A DNA stretch of 62,841 nt from Pseudomonadota bacterium (GCA_021846965.1 JAJZWA010000015.1:1-62841); one strand, 5' to 3'. Counted from the stretch's first letter, positions 44,046 to 53,624 are shown. Translations and numbers: made by a program. The notes: generated by a model not told the origin, from the sequence alone.

Positions 44046-46625
44046 ATGCCCTCCACCACCGCACCTGCCGACGCACCGGCCGCCCCGCCCGCGCCAGCCC
44101 CGGGCGCCTTGCCCGCGGCGCAGCTGGCCGCGCGCTGCGACGAATCGCTGTTCGAATTCTCCAGCACCGCGGATCTTCCGGCGACCACCGAGGTCGTGGG
44201 CCAGCAACGCGCCGCCGAGTCCATCGAGCTGGCGCTGGACATGGACAAGCCGGGCTACAACCTGTTCGTGCTGGGCCCCAACGGCTTCGGCCGCCATTGC
44301 ATCCTCGAGCGCATGCTGGCCCGCCACGCCGCGCGGCGCAGCGCGCCGGACGACTGGTGCTATGTGAACCGCTTCTCCGATCCGGGCAAGCCGCGCCTGT
44401 TGCGGGTGCCGGCGGGACGCGGCGCGCAGCTCGGCCAGGACATGGACAACTTCGTCTCCGAACTGGCACGCGCCATTCCGGCGGCCTTCGAGAGCGAGCA
44501 ATACCAGACCCGGGTGGAGGCCATCCAGAACGCCTACAAGGAGCGCGAGGAAGAGGCGCTGCGCCAGCTGGGCAGCGAGGCCTCGGCGCATGGCGTGGCG
44601 CTGATGCGCACGCCGCAGGGTTTCGTGTTCACCCCCCTCAAGGACGAGGCGGCGATGAGCCCGGCGGAGTTCGCCAAGCTGCCCGAGCAGGAGCAAAAGC
44701 GCATCGCCGGGCTGATCGAGGGCTACGGCCAGCGCCTGGGCCAGCTGATGCAGCAGTTGCCGCGCTGGCGCCGCGAGGTGCAGGCGCAGTTGCGCGAGGC
44801 CTCGCGCGACACCCTGGGCCTGGCCGCGGGGCACCTGATCGACGAGCTCAAGGAACGTTACGCGGACCTGGAGGAGGTGCTGGGCTTCCTCGACGAGGTC
44901 ATGCGCGACGTGCTGGACGTGGGCGAGGAGCTGCGCGAGGAGTCCCGCTCCGAGGGCGGGCTGGCGGGACTGGCGGGCATGATGGCCGGCTCGCGCACCT
45001 CGCCGGCGCGCTGGAAGGCCAACCCCTTGGTGACACATGCGGCGGAGGCCTCGGCGCCGGTGGTGTACGAGGACAACCCCACGCTGCCCAACTTGATCGG
45101 GCGCATCGACCAGGTGGCGCAGTTCGGCACCCTGGTGACGAATTTCACGCTGATCAAGGCCGGCGCGCTGCATCGGGCCAACGGCGGCTACCTGGTGCTG
45201 GACGCGCTGAAGGTGCTGACCCAGCCCTTCGTCTGGGACAGCCTGAAGCGCGCGCTGCGCGGCGGGGAGCTGCGCATCGAGTCGCCGGGCCAGGCCTGGG
45301 GCCTGGTGGGGGCGATCGCGCTGGAGCCCCAGCCCATGCCCCTGGCGCTCAAGGTGGTGATGATCGGCGAGCCGCGCCTGTATTACCTGCTCAAGGATGC
45401 CGATCCGGAGTTCGCCGACCTGTTCCGGGTGGCGGCCGAGTTCGACACCGAATTGCCGCGCGACGCCGAGGGCGTGCGCGCCTACGCGGACTTCGTGGCC
45501 ACGCTGGGGCGGCGCGCGGGGCTGCGCCCCTTCGATCGCGGCGCGGTGGCGCGCCTGGTCGAGCATGCGTCGCGCCTGGCCGGCGACGGCCAGCGCCTGA
45601 GCGCCAGCCGGCGCCTGCTGGCCGAGGTGCTGCAGGAGGCCGAGCACCTGGCGGCCGCGGCCTCGCGCGAGCTGGTGGGGCGCGGCGACGTGGACGCGGC
45701 GCTGCGCGCGCGCGAGCGCCGCGTGGACCGGCTGCGCGGGCGCCTGCAGGAGCAGATTCTGCGCGACAACCTGCTGATCGCGGTGCAGGGCGAGCGCGTG
45801 GGCCAGGTCAACGGCCTGGTGGTGATCGCCATGGACGACTTCGCCTTCGCCCACCCGGTGCGCATCAGCGCCACCGCGCGCGTGGGCGAGGCCGGCGTGG
45901 TCGACATCGAGCGCGAGACCGAGCTGGGAGGGGCGATCCACTCCAAGGGCGTGTTGATCCTGTCCTCCTTCCTCGGCGCGCGCTACGCGCGCGTGGTGCC
46001 GCTGGCGCTGTCGGCCAGCCTGGTGTTCGAGCAGTCCTACGGGCCGGTGGAGGGCGACAGCGCCTCGATGGCCGAGTTGTGCGCGCTGCTGTCGGATCTG
46101 GCCGACCTGCCGGTGCGCCAGTCCCTGGCCATCACCGGCTCGGTGAACCAGTTCGGCGAGGCGCAGGCCATCGGCGGCGTGAACGAGAAGATCGAGGGCT
46201 TCTACGACATCTGCGCCGCCCGCGGGCTGAGCGGCGAGCAGGGGGTGCTGATCCCGCGCTCCAACGTCAAGCACCTGATGCTGCGCGAGGACGTGGTGCA
46301 GGCCTGCGAGCAGGGGCGTTTCCACGTGTGGCCGGTGGACGATGTGGACCGGGCCATGGAGCTGCTGACCGGGGTGAGCGCCGGCGAGCCCGACGAGCAG
46401 GGGCTGGTGCCCGAGGACACGGTGAATTTCCGGGTGGGGGCGCAGTTGCTGGAGCTGGCGGCGATCCGCCAGGCCTACGCCTCGCCGAAGCGCACGGCAC
46501 GGGCGCGGCGCGACGCCGCGGCCGAGCCGGAGCCGCCGCCCTCGGGGCCGCCGACTTCTCCACCGCCTTCGCCGCCGCCTTCGCCGCCGCCCGCCCGCCC
46601 GCGCGTGGCGCGGCGCGCTCGCTGA
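44046..46625 (+). CDS. LonB-like ATP-dependent protease (Lon-related, YcbZ type)
   Basis: 859 residues. N-terminal segment with Walker-A-like GPNGFGRHCI (about 77-86), where arginine stands in place of the usual lysine, as in this family; long helical insertion (about 150-310); AAA core about 340-520 (HRANGGYLVLDALKVL); C-terminal Lon protease domain with catalytic dyad S672 (EGDSASMAE) and K715 (GVNEKIEGF), spaced 43 residues as in Lon. A Pro/Ser-rich basic tail (about 825-859) is unusual. Soluble. ATG follows AAGGAG. Its TGA overlaps the ATG of the PfkB kinase. Confidence 0.92.
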   Translation: MPSTTAPADAPAAPPAPAPGALPAAQLAARCDESLFEFSSTADLPATTEVVGQQRAAESIELALDMDKPGYNLFVLGPNGFGRHCILERMLARHAARRSAPDDWCYVNRFSDPGKPRLLRVPAGRGAQLGQDMDNFVSELARAIPAAFESEQYQTRVEAIQNAYKEREEEALRQLGSEASAHGVALMRTPQGFVFTPLKDEAAMSPAEFAKLPEQEQKRIAGLIEGYGQRLGQLMQQLPRWRREVQAQLREASRDTLGLAAGHLIDELKERYADLEEVLGFLDEVMRDVLDVGEELREESRSEGGLAGLAGMMAGSRTSPARWKANPLVTHAAEASAPVVYEDNPTLPNLIGRIDQVAQFGTLVTNFTLIKAGALHRANGGYLVLDALKVLTQPFVWDSLKRALRGGELRIESPGQAWGLVGAIALEPQPMPLALKVVMIGEPRLYYLLKDADPEFADLFRVAAEFDTELPRDAEGVRAYADFVATLGRRAGLRPFDRGAVARLVEHASRLAGDGQRLSASRRLLAEVLQEAEHLAAAASRELVGRGDVDAALRARERRVDRLRGRLQEQILRDNLLIAVQGERVGQVNGLVVIAMDDFAFAHPVRISATARVGEAGVVDIERETELGGAIHSKGVLILSSFLGARYARVVPLALSASLVFEQSYGPVEGDSASMAELCALLSDLADLPVRQSLAITGSVNQFGEAQAIGGVNEKIEGFYDICAARGLSGEQGVLIPRSNVKHLMLREDVVQACEQGRFHVWPVDDVDRAMELLTGVSAGEPDEQGLVPEDTVNFRVGAQLLELAAIRQAYASPKRTARARRDAAAEPEPPPSGPPTSPPPSPPPSPPPARPRVARRAR

Positions 46626-47602
46626 TGCGCAATCCCGAGCCGGCGGCAACGGGGCAGCTGGTCACCCTGACCCTGCAGCCCGGCCTGGACGTGTCCTACG
46701 AGGTGGACACGCTGCTCGACGACCGCAAGCTGCACGCCTCGCACTACCGCGTGGATCCGGGAGGCAACGGCATCAACGTGGCGCGGGGCCTGGAGCGCCT
46801 GGGCCTGCCGGCGCATGCCTGCCTGGCGGTGGCGGGGGAGATCGGCGAGCTCATCGAGCGCCTGCTGCGACGCCAGGTGCGCCATGTGCACGCGGTGCGC
46901 ATTCCCGGCGAGACGCGCATCAACGCCACGGTGCAGCAGGCGCGCCCCCCGGCGCAGTACGAGGTCATCGGCAGCGGCCCGCCACTGCCCGAGGCGGCCT
47001 TGCAGGATCTGCTGCAGCGGGTGCGCGGCCTGGGCGCCGGGGGCGTCGTGGCCTTGACGGGCTCGGTGCCGCCGGGCACCGCGGTCGGGCTGTACGCGAC
47101 GCTGACCCGGGAGTTGCGCGCGCTGGGCGGACGCGTGGCGCTGGACATGCAGGGCGAGGCGCTGGCGCTGGCGGTGCGCGAGCGCCCGTGGCTGATCAAG
47201 CCCAACCGCTGGGAACTCGAGCAGTTGCTCGGGCGTGCCTTGCCGCGCATCGAGGACGTGCGGCGCGAGGCCTGCACGCTGGTGCGCCAGGGGGTGGAAC
47301 ATGTGTGCGTGTCGCTGGGCGCGCAGGGCGCCTTGCTGGCTGCCGCCGGCGGCGTCTGGCGCGGCATGGCGCCGCGGGTGGCGGTGCGCTCCACGGTGGG
47401 TGCCGGCGACTCCATGCTGGCCGGGTTGATGGCGGCGCTGGCGCGCGGGGACGCGCCGGAGCAGGCGCTGGGCCTGGGGCTGGCCTGCGGCAGCGGTACC
47501 GCCGCGCAGCCGGGCACCGAGATCTTCGAGGCCGCGCAGCTGCCGGAGCTGCTCGGGCGCACGCGGGTGCGGCGACTGGACGAGGCCCGCACCGGGGCCT
47601 GA
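46625..47602 (+). CDS. PfkB-family carbohydrate kinase (1-phosphofructokinase type)
   Basis: 325 residues, ATG overlapping the protease stop (TGATG). PfkB fold: DPGGNGINVARGLERLG (about 40-56), ALTGSVPPGT, IKPNRWELEQLLG, and the catalytic STVGAGDSMLAGLM (about 257-270, with D as base). The sequence most resembles the 1-phosphofructokinase/6-phosphofructokinase 2 or tagatose-6-phosphate kinase branch. Coupled translation to the LonB-like protease is notable but a functional link is not known. Confidence 0.9.
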   Translation: MRNPEPAATGQLVTLTLQPGLDVSYEVDTLLDDRKLHASHYRVDPGGNGINVARGLERLGLPAHACLAVAGEIGELIERLLRRQVRHVHAVRIPGETRINATVQQARPPAQYEVIGSGPPLPEAALQDLLQRVRGLGAGGVVALTGSVPPGTAVGLYATLTRELRALGGRVALDMQGEALALAVRERPWLIKPNRWELEQLLGRALPRIEDVRREACTLVRQGVEHVCVSLGAQGALLAAAGGVWRGMAPRVAVRSTVGAGDSMLAGLMAALARGDAPEQALGLGLACGSGTAAQPGTEIFEAAQLPELLGRTRVRRLDEARTGA

Positions 47603-47613
47603 GCGCTGCGTGC

Positions 47614-48807
47614 TCAGGCCGGGGCGAGGCCGCGGCGGCCGCGGGCCAGGGCACGCGCGCCCAGCAGGGCCAGCAGCGCCAGCAGGCCGAAGGCCCGCAG
47701 CTGGCTCACCTCGAACAGGGCGGCCACGGCCCCGGCCAGCGCCCCGGCGCAGTTGATCACGCTGGAGGCCCAGGCCATGCGCAGGCCCATGTCCTGCTGT
47801 GCGCGTTCGAGGATGGCGCGGAACAGCGGGGACAGCAGCACGCCGGCGCCCACCATGAACACCCCGTAGAAGCCCACCACCAAGGCGGCCGGCAGGCGCA
47901 GCAGCGCGGCGGCCAGCGTGGCGGCGATGCCCCACAGGCACAGGTCGAGCGCGCGCGTCATCAGCAGGCCGCGGGGGTAGAGGTCGAGCAGGCGGTCGAC
48001 CAGCCGGGTGCCGGCGATGTAGGCGCCGCAGGCGTAGAGCTGCGCCCACACGAAGCCGCGGCTGCCGCCGTCGGCGGCGCGCAGCATGAAGGGACCGCTG
48101 ACCACCCAGAGCACCATGACGGTGAACACCAGGCACCACACGCCCAGCAGGCTCATCATGGGGCCGTTGCGCAGCAGGGCCAGGTAGCCGGCGCCGATGG
48201 AGCGGATGGACAGCGGGCGGCTGCGCGAGCGGTCCACGGTCTCGGGCATCCAGCGCGCCAGCAGCGCGAGCAGCGCGGCGCCGCCGGCGCCCAGCAGCAC
48301 GAAGCTGCCCTGCCAGGGCGCCAGCAGCATGGCCCCGGCGCCCAGCGCCGGGCCGAGCGCCGGCGCCAGCACCGTGATGCTGCCCATCCAGGCCTGGATG
48401 CGAATGGCCGTGCGCGCCTCGAACAACTCGTGGATGCCGGCATAGCCCACGGTGATGGCCCAGACTCCGGCGCAGCCCTGGGCCAGGCGCGCGGCCAGGA
48501 ACCACTCGTAGCGGGCCATCAGCGCGCAGGCCAGGCTGGCCAGCGCGAAGCCGGCCACGCCGGCCAGCAGCACGACGCGGCGTCCGAGGCGGTCGGACAC
48601 GGGGCCGGTGATCAGCTGCACCAGGGCTGCCCCGGCCGACCAGATGGCGATGCTGAGCTGGGCCGCCGCCTGGCTGACGCCGAAGCCCTGCTGCAGCCGC
48701 GGCAGGGCCGGCAGGAACATGTCCTGCGACAGGTAGACGACGACTTCCAGCAGCACCAGGGCGAGCGGGAAGCGCCACCAAGGGGTGGTCTGCGGTGCTG
48801 CGGGCAT
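47614..48807 (-). CDS. MFS multidrug exporter, Bcr/CflA type
   Basis: 397 residues from ATG at 48807. Twelve hydrophobic helices are readable; the MFS loop motif GPVSDRLGRRVVLLAGV lies after helix 2 (about 70-86), and the start PLALVLLEVVVYLSQDMFLPALPRLQQGFGVS is that of Bcr/CflA proteins. Exports drugs by proton antiport at the inner membrane. Upstream part of the open frame is Arg-rich and not part of the protein. Convergent with the PfkB kinase (11 bp). Confidence 0.87.
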   Translation of the reverse strand: MPAAPQTTPWWRFPLALVLLEVVVYLSQDMFLPALPRLQQGFGVSQAAAQLSIAIWSAGAALVQLITGPVSDRLGRRVVLLAGVAGFALASLACALMARYEWFLAARLAQGCAGVWAITVGYAGIHELFEARTAIRIQAWMGSITVLAPALGPALGAGAMLLAPWQGSFVLLGAGGAALLALLARWMPETVDRSRSRPLSIRSIGAGYLALLRNGPMMSLLGVWCLVFTVMVLWVVSGPFMLRAADGGSRGFVWAQLYACGAYIAGTRLVDRLLDLYPRGLLMTRALDLCLWGIAATLAAALLRLPAALVVGFYGVFMVGAGVLLSPLFRAILERAQQDMGLRMAWASSVINCAGALAGAVAALFEVSQLRAFGLLALLALLGARALARGRRGLAPA

Positions 48808-48953
48808 CGTCGGGCAGGGTCGGGATTGCGGCTGGGGCCGGCGGAAGCTCCGGCGCAGGGGCCGGCCCGCCCGCCGGGCGGCGCAAGCCTCGGCGGCCCG
48901 CGTGCGGCGATTGTGCGCACGCGGGTCGCGCGCGCGCACGCCCGCGGCAAAAA

Positions 48954-49021
48954 CCCGAGTACCCGAGTTCCCGAGCGGGCCTTCAAGGGCCCGAGTGCCC
49001 GGGTGCCCGGGTGCCCGAGGC
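48954..49021. repeat. Tandem CCCGAGT/CCCGGGT repeats
   Basis: A short array of 7-bp units (CCCGAGT, CCCGAGT, CCCGAGC, then CCCGAGT, CCCGGGT, CCCGGGT, CCCGAGG) with a small inverted segment GGGCCTTCAAGGGCCC in the middle. It lies between the MFS gene start and the small basic protein. Might act as terminator-like hairpin for the small gene. Confidence 0.55.
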
Positions 49022-49030
49022 CCGGCCTGC

Positions 49031-49234
49031 TCAGCGAGCCTTCAGGTCGACGGTGCGCCGGGCCGTGCGCGCGGCCTTGTGGTCCTTCTGGCCGGTGTTG
49101 GCGTGGCGCCCGGCGATTTCCTCGGCCGCGGCCTGCTCACGCGGGGCCTCGGCGTCACGCCGTGGCGCGCGCCGTTCGGCCGGGGCCTTGGGCGACACGG
49201 CGGGCGCGCGTGGGGGTTTGCTGGAGGGGGACAT
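49031..49234 (-). CDS. Small basic, Ala/Arg-rich hypothetical protein
   Basis: 67 residues, with a GGAG site 8 bp before the ATG at 49234. Low complexity (Ala, Arg, Pro, Lys), very basic, no hydrophobic stretch; end AARTARRTVDLKAR. Likely disordered and perhaps nucleic-acid binding. No family recognised. Lies alone between two operons. Confidence 0.5.
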   Translation of the reverse strand: MSPSSKPPRAPAVSPKAPAERRAPRRDAEAPREQAAAEEIAGRHANTGQKDHKAARTARRTVDLKAR

Positions 49235-49364
49235 GGCATGCTCCGCGATGCGGGCCCGCGACGCGCGGACCTCTCGTCGCCCAATCTAGGCCCGGCGGGC
49301 AGCGCGCGCGCGCCAGCACGCGCGCATCGCTTGATCCGGCGCGGGGTCGGAGTCTGCCAGCAGG

Positions 49365-50339
49365 CTAGAGCTCCACCACCACCTTGCCCATCACGCCGCG
49401 CGCGGCCATGCGCTGCAGCGCGTCGAGCGCGCCGTCCAGGCCGACGCGCTCGGTGATGGGCGGGCGCAGCCTGCCCTGGGAGAACCAGGCGACGAGTTGC
49501 TCCATGTCGCGCAGGTGGGCGGCGGGGTCGCGTTGCAGGGCCTCGCCCCAGTACACGCCGAGCAGGCGGCGTTCCTGCAGCAGCAGCAGGTTGAGCGGCA
49601 GGCGCGGGATCTCGCCCGCGGCGAAACCCACCACCAGGTAGCTGCCGCGCCAGGCGGTGGCGCGCAGCGCTTTCTCGGCGTAGGGGCCGCCCACCGGGTC
49701 GAGCACGACGTCGGCGCCGCGCCCGCCGCTGAGTTCGAGCACGCGCTGGCGCAGGTCCTGGGTGGCGTAGTCGATGCCGGCGTCGGCTCCGTGGCGGGCC
49801 GCCAGTTCCAGGCGCGAGGCGCTGGAGGCGGCCGCGATCACGCGCGCTCCCATCGCCTTGCCGACCTCGACGGCGGCCAGTCCGACGCCGCCGGCCGCTC
49901 CCAGCACGAGCAGGGTCTGGCCTTCGCGCAGGCAGCCGATGGTGCGCAGCGCATGCAGGGCGGTGCCGTAGGTGAGCACGAAGGCGGCGCCCTGCGCGAA
50001 GTCCATGCCGGAGGGCAGGGGGAGCAGGCGCGCGGCGTCGACCACGCAGCGTTCGGCGAGTCCGCCGTGCCCGGCGAAGACCACCACGGGGTCTCCCACG
50101 CGCACATGGCGCACGCCTTCGCCCAGGGCCTCGACCTCGCCGGCGAACTCGGCGCCGGGCGAGAAGGGCAGCGCGGGCTTGACCTGGTACAGGCCCTGCA
50201 CGATCAGCGCGTCGGGAAAGTTGAGCGAACAGGCGCGCACCCGCACCACCACCTGGCCGGGGCCGGGCAGGGGGTCTGCCGCCTGCTCCAGGCGCAGATC
50301 GGCAATGGGCCCGAAGGCGTGGCACATCAGAGCGTTCAT
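49365..50339 (-). CDS. NADPH:quinone oxidoreductase family protein
   Basis: 324 residues. MDR fold without structural zinc: GroES-like N-terminal half (SLNFPDALIVQGLYQVKPALPFSPGAEFAGEV, about 38-69), cofactor loop GAAGGVGLAAVEVGK (about 146-160), end ARGVMGKVVVEL. Reduces quinones or enoyl chains with NADPH. The ATG overlaps the stop of the SDR gene (ATGA at 50336-50339). Last gene of the operon 49365-53624. Confidence 0.9.
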   Translation of the reverse strand: MNALMCHAFGPIADLRLEQAADPLPGPGQVVVRVRACSLNFPDALIVQGLYQVKPALPFSPGAEFAGEVEALGEGVRHVRVGDPVVVFAGHGGLAERCVVDAARLLPLPSGMDFAQGAAFVLTYGTALHALRTIGCLREGQTLLVLGAAGGVGLAAVEVGKAMGARVIAAASSASRLELAARHGADAGIDYATQDLRQRVLELSGGRGADVVLDPVGGPYAEKALRATAWRGSYLVVGFAAGEIPRLPLNLLLLQERRLLGVYWGEALQRDPAAHLRDMEQLVAWFSQGRLRPPITERVGLDGALDALQRMAARGVMGKVVVEL

Positions 50340-51184
50340 GGGGTGGGGGCGTGGGGGGTGTGGACGGCGGCGGCCGCGATCTCGGCGAAGCGTTCCTGCA
50401 CGGCCTGGCCGATGCGGGCGTGGGGCAGGATGTAGCACTGCCCGCGGGCCATGGCCTCGAAGGCGATGCGGGCGATGTCGTCGGGGCTCAGGCGCCCGGC
50501 CAGCACCGCGTGTTCCATGTTCTGCTCGTAGGGCAGCGAGGCCTCGGAGGCCGGCGCGGTGGCGCCGAAGCGTTCGGGACGCACGCGGCTGCTGGCGTGG
50601 ATGCGGGTGGGGACCCAGGCCGGGCACAGCACCGACACCTGGATGGGGCTGTGCTGCGCGGCCAGCTCGGCGCGCAGGGTCTCGGACAGGGCCACCACGC
50701 CCTGCTTGCTGGCGTTGTAGGCGGCCAGCCCGGGGGTGGACACCAGCCCGGCGGCCGATGCCGTGTTGAGCACCTGCGCCGCCACGCCCGCGGCCTGCAT
50801 GCGCGGCAGGAAATGCCGGATGCCATGGGCCACGCTGAACAGGTTGACGCCGATCACCCATTCCCAGTCCGCCGCGCTGTGTTCCGAGGCCAGGCGGCTG
50901 AAGCCCACGCCGGCGTTGTTGCACAGCAGGTGCACGGCGCCGAAGCGGGCGAAGGCAGCCTCGGCCAGGGCGGCGACATCGGCCTCGCGGCTGACGTCGG
51001 CGGCGTGGAGCAGCAGGCGCGCCGGATCGGCGCCGAGGGCGCGACCGGCGGCCTGCAGTGCGTCGGGATCCAGGTCGCTGAGCACCAGGCGCATGCCGCG
51101 CGCCAGCGCCTGGCGGGCCAGCGCCAGGCCGATGCCCCCGGCGGCGCCGGTGATCACGGCGACGCGATCGCTGAAATCCTGCAT
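50336..51184 (-). CDS. Short-chain dehydrogenase/reductase
   Basis: 282 residues. TGAAGGIG (about 12-19), NNAGVG, serine in NTASAAG and YNASK (YxxxK) all present, hence an active classical SDR. A C-terminal extension (about 230-282) with MARGQCYILPHARIGQAVQERF is typical of a subgroup with longer substrate. Within the acyl-CoA operon it may reduce or oxidise a 3-hydroxyacyl intermediate (inference). Confidence 0.88.
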   Translation of the reverse strand: MQDFSDRVAVITGAAGGIGLALARQALARGMRLVLSDLDPDALQAAGRALGADPARLLLHAADVSREADVAALAEAAFARFGAVHLLCNNAGVGFSRLASEHSAADWEWVIGVNLFSVAHGIRHFLPRMQAAGVAAQVLNTASAAGLVSTPGLAAYNASKQGVVALSETLRAELAAQHSPIQVSVLCPAWVPTRIHASSRVRPERFGATAPASEASLPYEQNMEHAVLAGRLSPDDIARIAFEAMARGQCYILPHARIGQAVQERFAEIAAAAVHTPHAPTP

Positions 51185-51231
51185 GGTGCGCGTCTCCTGG
51201 ACGAGAGAGTGGGGAGGGCTGCGATGGGGGA

Positions 51232-52344
51232 TCAGGCCGGCTCGCCGGCACCCGCCCCCTGGTAGCGCAGGAGTTGCTGGCGGCTGTCGCCCAGCCAGAG
51301 CTCGGCCAGGCTGAGACGCTTGAACCAGTGGCTGAGCGCCAGCTCGTCGCTCAGGCCGATGCCGCCGTGCAGTTGCACGGTGCCCTGCGCGATCTCGCGA
51401 CAGGCGCGCCCGACGCGGGACTTGACCGCCGCCATCAGCCTGGCGCGCCGCGCCGGGGGCTCGAGCTCGATCCGGCGTGCGGCCAGCCAGACCATGGAGC
51501 GTGCCTGCTCGAGTTCCATCCACAGGCTGGCAGCGTGGTGCCGCAGCACCTGTTGCGCGGCCAGCGGGCGCCCGAACTGCACGCGGGTGTTGAGGTAGGC
51601 GACGGTGGCGTCCAGCGCGGCCTGCATCACGCCCACGGCGTCGGCGCAGACGGCGGCCAGCCAGAGGTCGCGCAGTTCGTCGGCGAGGGGCAGGGCCGGG
51701 CCCTGCAGCCGGGCCGCGGCGGGCAGGCGCACGCCGCGCAGGCTCAATTCGGCGGCGCGCTGGCCGTCCAGCAGCGCATAGGGCCGCAGGCCCAGACCCG
51801 CGGAGTCGGCCGGGACGGCGAACCAGCCGGGGCTGCCGTCCTCGCAGCGGGCCCAGACCAGCAGCACTTGCGCCTGCGCTGCCTGCAACACCAGGCTCTT
51901 GGCGCCATCGAGCACCCAGCCCTGCGCGTCGGCGCGGGCGCTGCATCGCGGCGTGCCGTGCTCGAAGCTGGCCCCGGGCTCGAACAGGGCGACGGCGCCG
52001 ACACCGCCTTCGGCCAGGCGCGGCAGCCATTGCGCGGCGCCGGGGCCGCCGGCGCGCGCGAGCAGGTGCGTGGCCAGCACGCAGCTGCCCAGCACGGGCT
52101 CGAGCACCATGGCCGGGCCCAGCACCTCCAGCGCGTGCAGCGCGTCGGCCAGCGGCGCCTGCAGGCCGCCGTGTTCCTGGGGCACGAGCAGGGCGGCCAG
52201 GCCCAGTTCGCACAGGCCCTGCCAGCGCTCGGGGTCGAAGCCGCCCTCGGCCTGGGCGCGCCGGCGCTGCTCGAAGCCGTACTCGCGCTGCACGAAGCGC
52301 AGCAGGGAATCGCCGAGCATGCGCTGTTGGTCGGTGGCTTGCAT
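51232..52344 (-). CDS. Acyl-CoA dehydrogenase, short form
   Basis: 370 residues. ACAD fold with reduced conservation: VPQEHGG at about 54, VALFEPG, TRVQFGRPLAAQQVLRHHAA (about 263-282), GTVQLHGGIGLSDELALSHWFKRL near the end. The usual catalytic glutamate region is unclear. Such proteins often pair with a second ACAD to make a heteromer; the companion is the gene directly upstream (52401-53624). Confidence 0.88.
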   Translation of the reverse strand: MQATDQQRMLGDSLLRFVQREYGFEQRRRAQAEGGFDPERWQGLCELGLAALLVPQEHGGLQAPLADALHALEVLGPAMVLEPVLGSCVLATHLLARAGGPGAAQWLPRLAEGGVGAVALFEPGASFEHGTPRCSARADAQGWVLDGAKSLVLQAAQAQVLLVWARCEDGSPGWFAVPADSAGLGLRPYALLDGQRAAELSLRGVRLPAAARLQGPALPLADELRDLWLAAVCADAVGVMQAALDATVAYLNTRVQFGRPLAAQQVLRHHAASLWMELEQARSMVWLAARRIELEPPARRARLMAAVKSRVGRACREIAQGTVQLHGGIGLSDELALSHWFKRLSLAELWLGDSRQQLLRYQGAGAGEPA

Positions 52345-52400
52345 GGCCGGTGTCGGTGTCGGGGACGGTGTTGGTGTCGGTGACGGTGTCGGTGACGGCG
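52345..52400. repeat. Microsatellite-like GGTGTCGGTGACGGT repeats
   Basis: The 56 bp between the stop of one ACAD gene and the start of the next consist almost only of GGTGTCG/GGTGACG units (six-base and 12-base periodicity), including the sequence that carries the downstream gene's ribosome-binding region. Repeat number changes would alter the spacing between the two genes. Confidence 0.7.
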
Positions 52401-53624
52401 TCAATCGCGGGGGCGGGTGCCGGTGGTGTCCTTGCCGGGGTCCAGGCCCAGCGCGCCGGCCAGGATGTTGAGCTGGATTTCGTTGCTGCCGCCGTAGATC
52501 GACACCTTGCGCCAGTTGGCATACTGCGCCGCCAGCAGCGCGCAGTCTTCGCCGGCCACCGGCTCGAAGCCCGGCGGGGGCTCGAAGGCCTCGGGCTCGA
52601 AGGGCAGGGCGCGGGCTCCGGCGGCGCGCATCAGCAGCTCGCTGGCGCGCTGCTGCAGCCGGCTGCCCAGCACCTTGAGCATGGAGGCCTCGGCCCCGGG
52701 AGGTCCCTCGCGCAGCAGCATGCGCGCCTGCGTGGCCTCCAGGGCCAGCAGGTCGATCTCCAGCTCGGCGATGTCGGCCGCCAGCAGCGGCTGCTCGCCG
52801 GGGCGCAGGCCCTGGGCGTCGGGCCGCGCGGCGAGCTCGCGCAGGCGGTCGAGCTCGCGCTGGATGGTGCCGATGCCGGCGATGTTGGCGCGCTCGTGCC
52901 CGAGCAGGTACTTGGCCACGGTCCAGCCCTGGTGCAGTTCGCCGACCAGATTCCCGCGCGGCACGCGCACGCCGTCCAGCCAGACTTCGTTGACCTCGTG
53001 CTCGCCGTCGAGCAGCCGGATGGGGCGCACGCGCACGCCGGGGCTGCGCATGTCCACCAGCAGGAAGGAAATGCCGCGCTGGGGCCGGGCCTCGGGGTCG
53101 GTGCGCGCGAGGCAGAACATCCAGTCGGCATGCTGGGCCAGCGTGGTCCAGGTCTTCTGGCCGTGCAGCACGAAGTCCTCGCCCTCGGGCAGGGCGCGTG
53201 TCTTGAGCGAGGCGAGGTCGGAGCCGGCGCCGGGTTCGGAGTAGCCCTGGCACCACCAGCTGCGCCCCTCGATGATGGGCGGCAGCAGGCGCGCGCATTG
53301 CTCGGGGGTGCCGAAGCGCAGCAGCACGGGGGCCAGCATCTTGAGCCCGAAGGGCAGCTGGCGCGGCGCGCCCAGGCGCGCGCATTCCTCGTCGAACACG
53401 GCGCTTTGCGCCGGGCTCCAGGCGCGTCCGCCCCATTCGAGCGGCCAGTGCACGGCGCCCAGGCCCCGTGCGTGCAGCAGGCGCTGCCAGGCCAGGTAGT
53501 CCTCGCGCTCCAGGCGCTGGCCCGACAGCACCTTGCGGCGCAGGGCCTCGGGAAGCAGCTCGCGCAGGGTCTGGCGCAGTTCGCGGCGCAATCCGGCCAG
53601 TTCGGGGAGGATGTCGATGTCCAT
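52401..53624 (-). CDS. Acyl-CoA dehydrogenase
   Basis: 407 residues. FAD/acyl sites: YSEPGAGSDLASLKTRA (about 127-143), TWTTLAQHADWMFCLART, and C-terminal KVSIYGGSNEIQLNILAGALGL, the YGGSxEIQ signature. Resembles ACADs acting on branched or cyclic (for example steroid or terpenoid side-chain) acyl-CoA, often as two-subunit enzymes. First gene of the leftward operon, diverging from the IclR gene. Confidence 0.92.
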   Translation of the reverse strand: MDIDILPELAGLRRELRQTLRELLPEALRRKVLSGQRLEREDYLAWQRLLHARGLGAVHWPLEWGGRAWSPAQSAVFDEECARLGAPRQLPFGLKMLAPVLLRFGTPEQCARLLPPIIEGRSWWCQGYSEPGAGSDLASLKTRALPEGEDFVLHGQKTWTTLAQHADWMFCLARTDPEARPQRGISFLLVDMRSPGVRVRPIRLLDGEHEVNEVWLDGVRVPRGNLVGELHQGWTVAKYLLGHERANIAGIGTIQRELDRLRELAARPDAQGLRPGEQPLLAADIAELEIDLLALEATQARMLLREGPPGAEASMLKVLGSRLQQRASELLMRAAGARALPFEPEAFEPPPGFEPVAGEDCALLAAQYANWRKVSIYGGSNEIQLNILAGALGLDPGKDTTGTRPRD

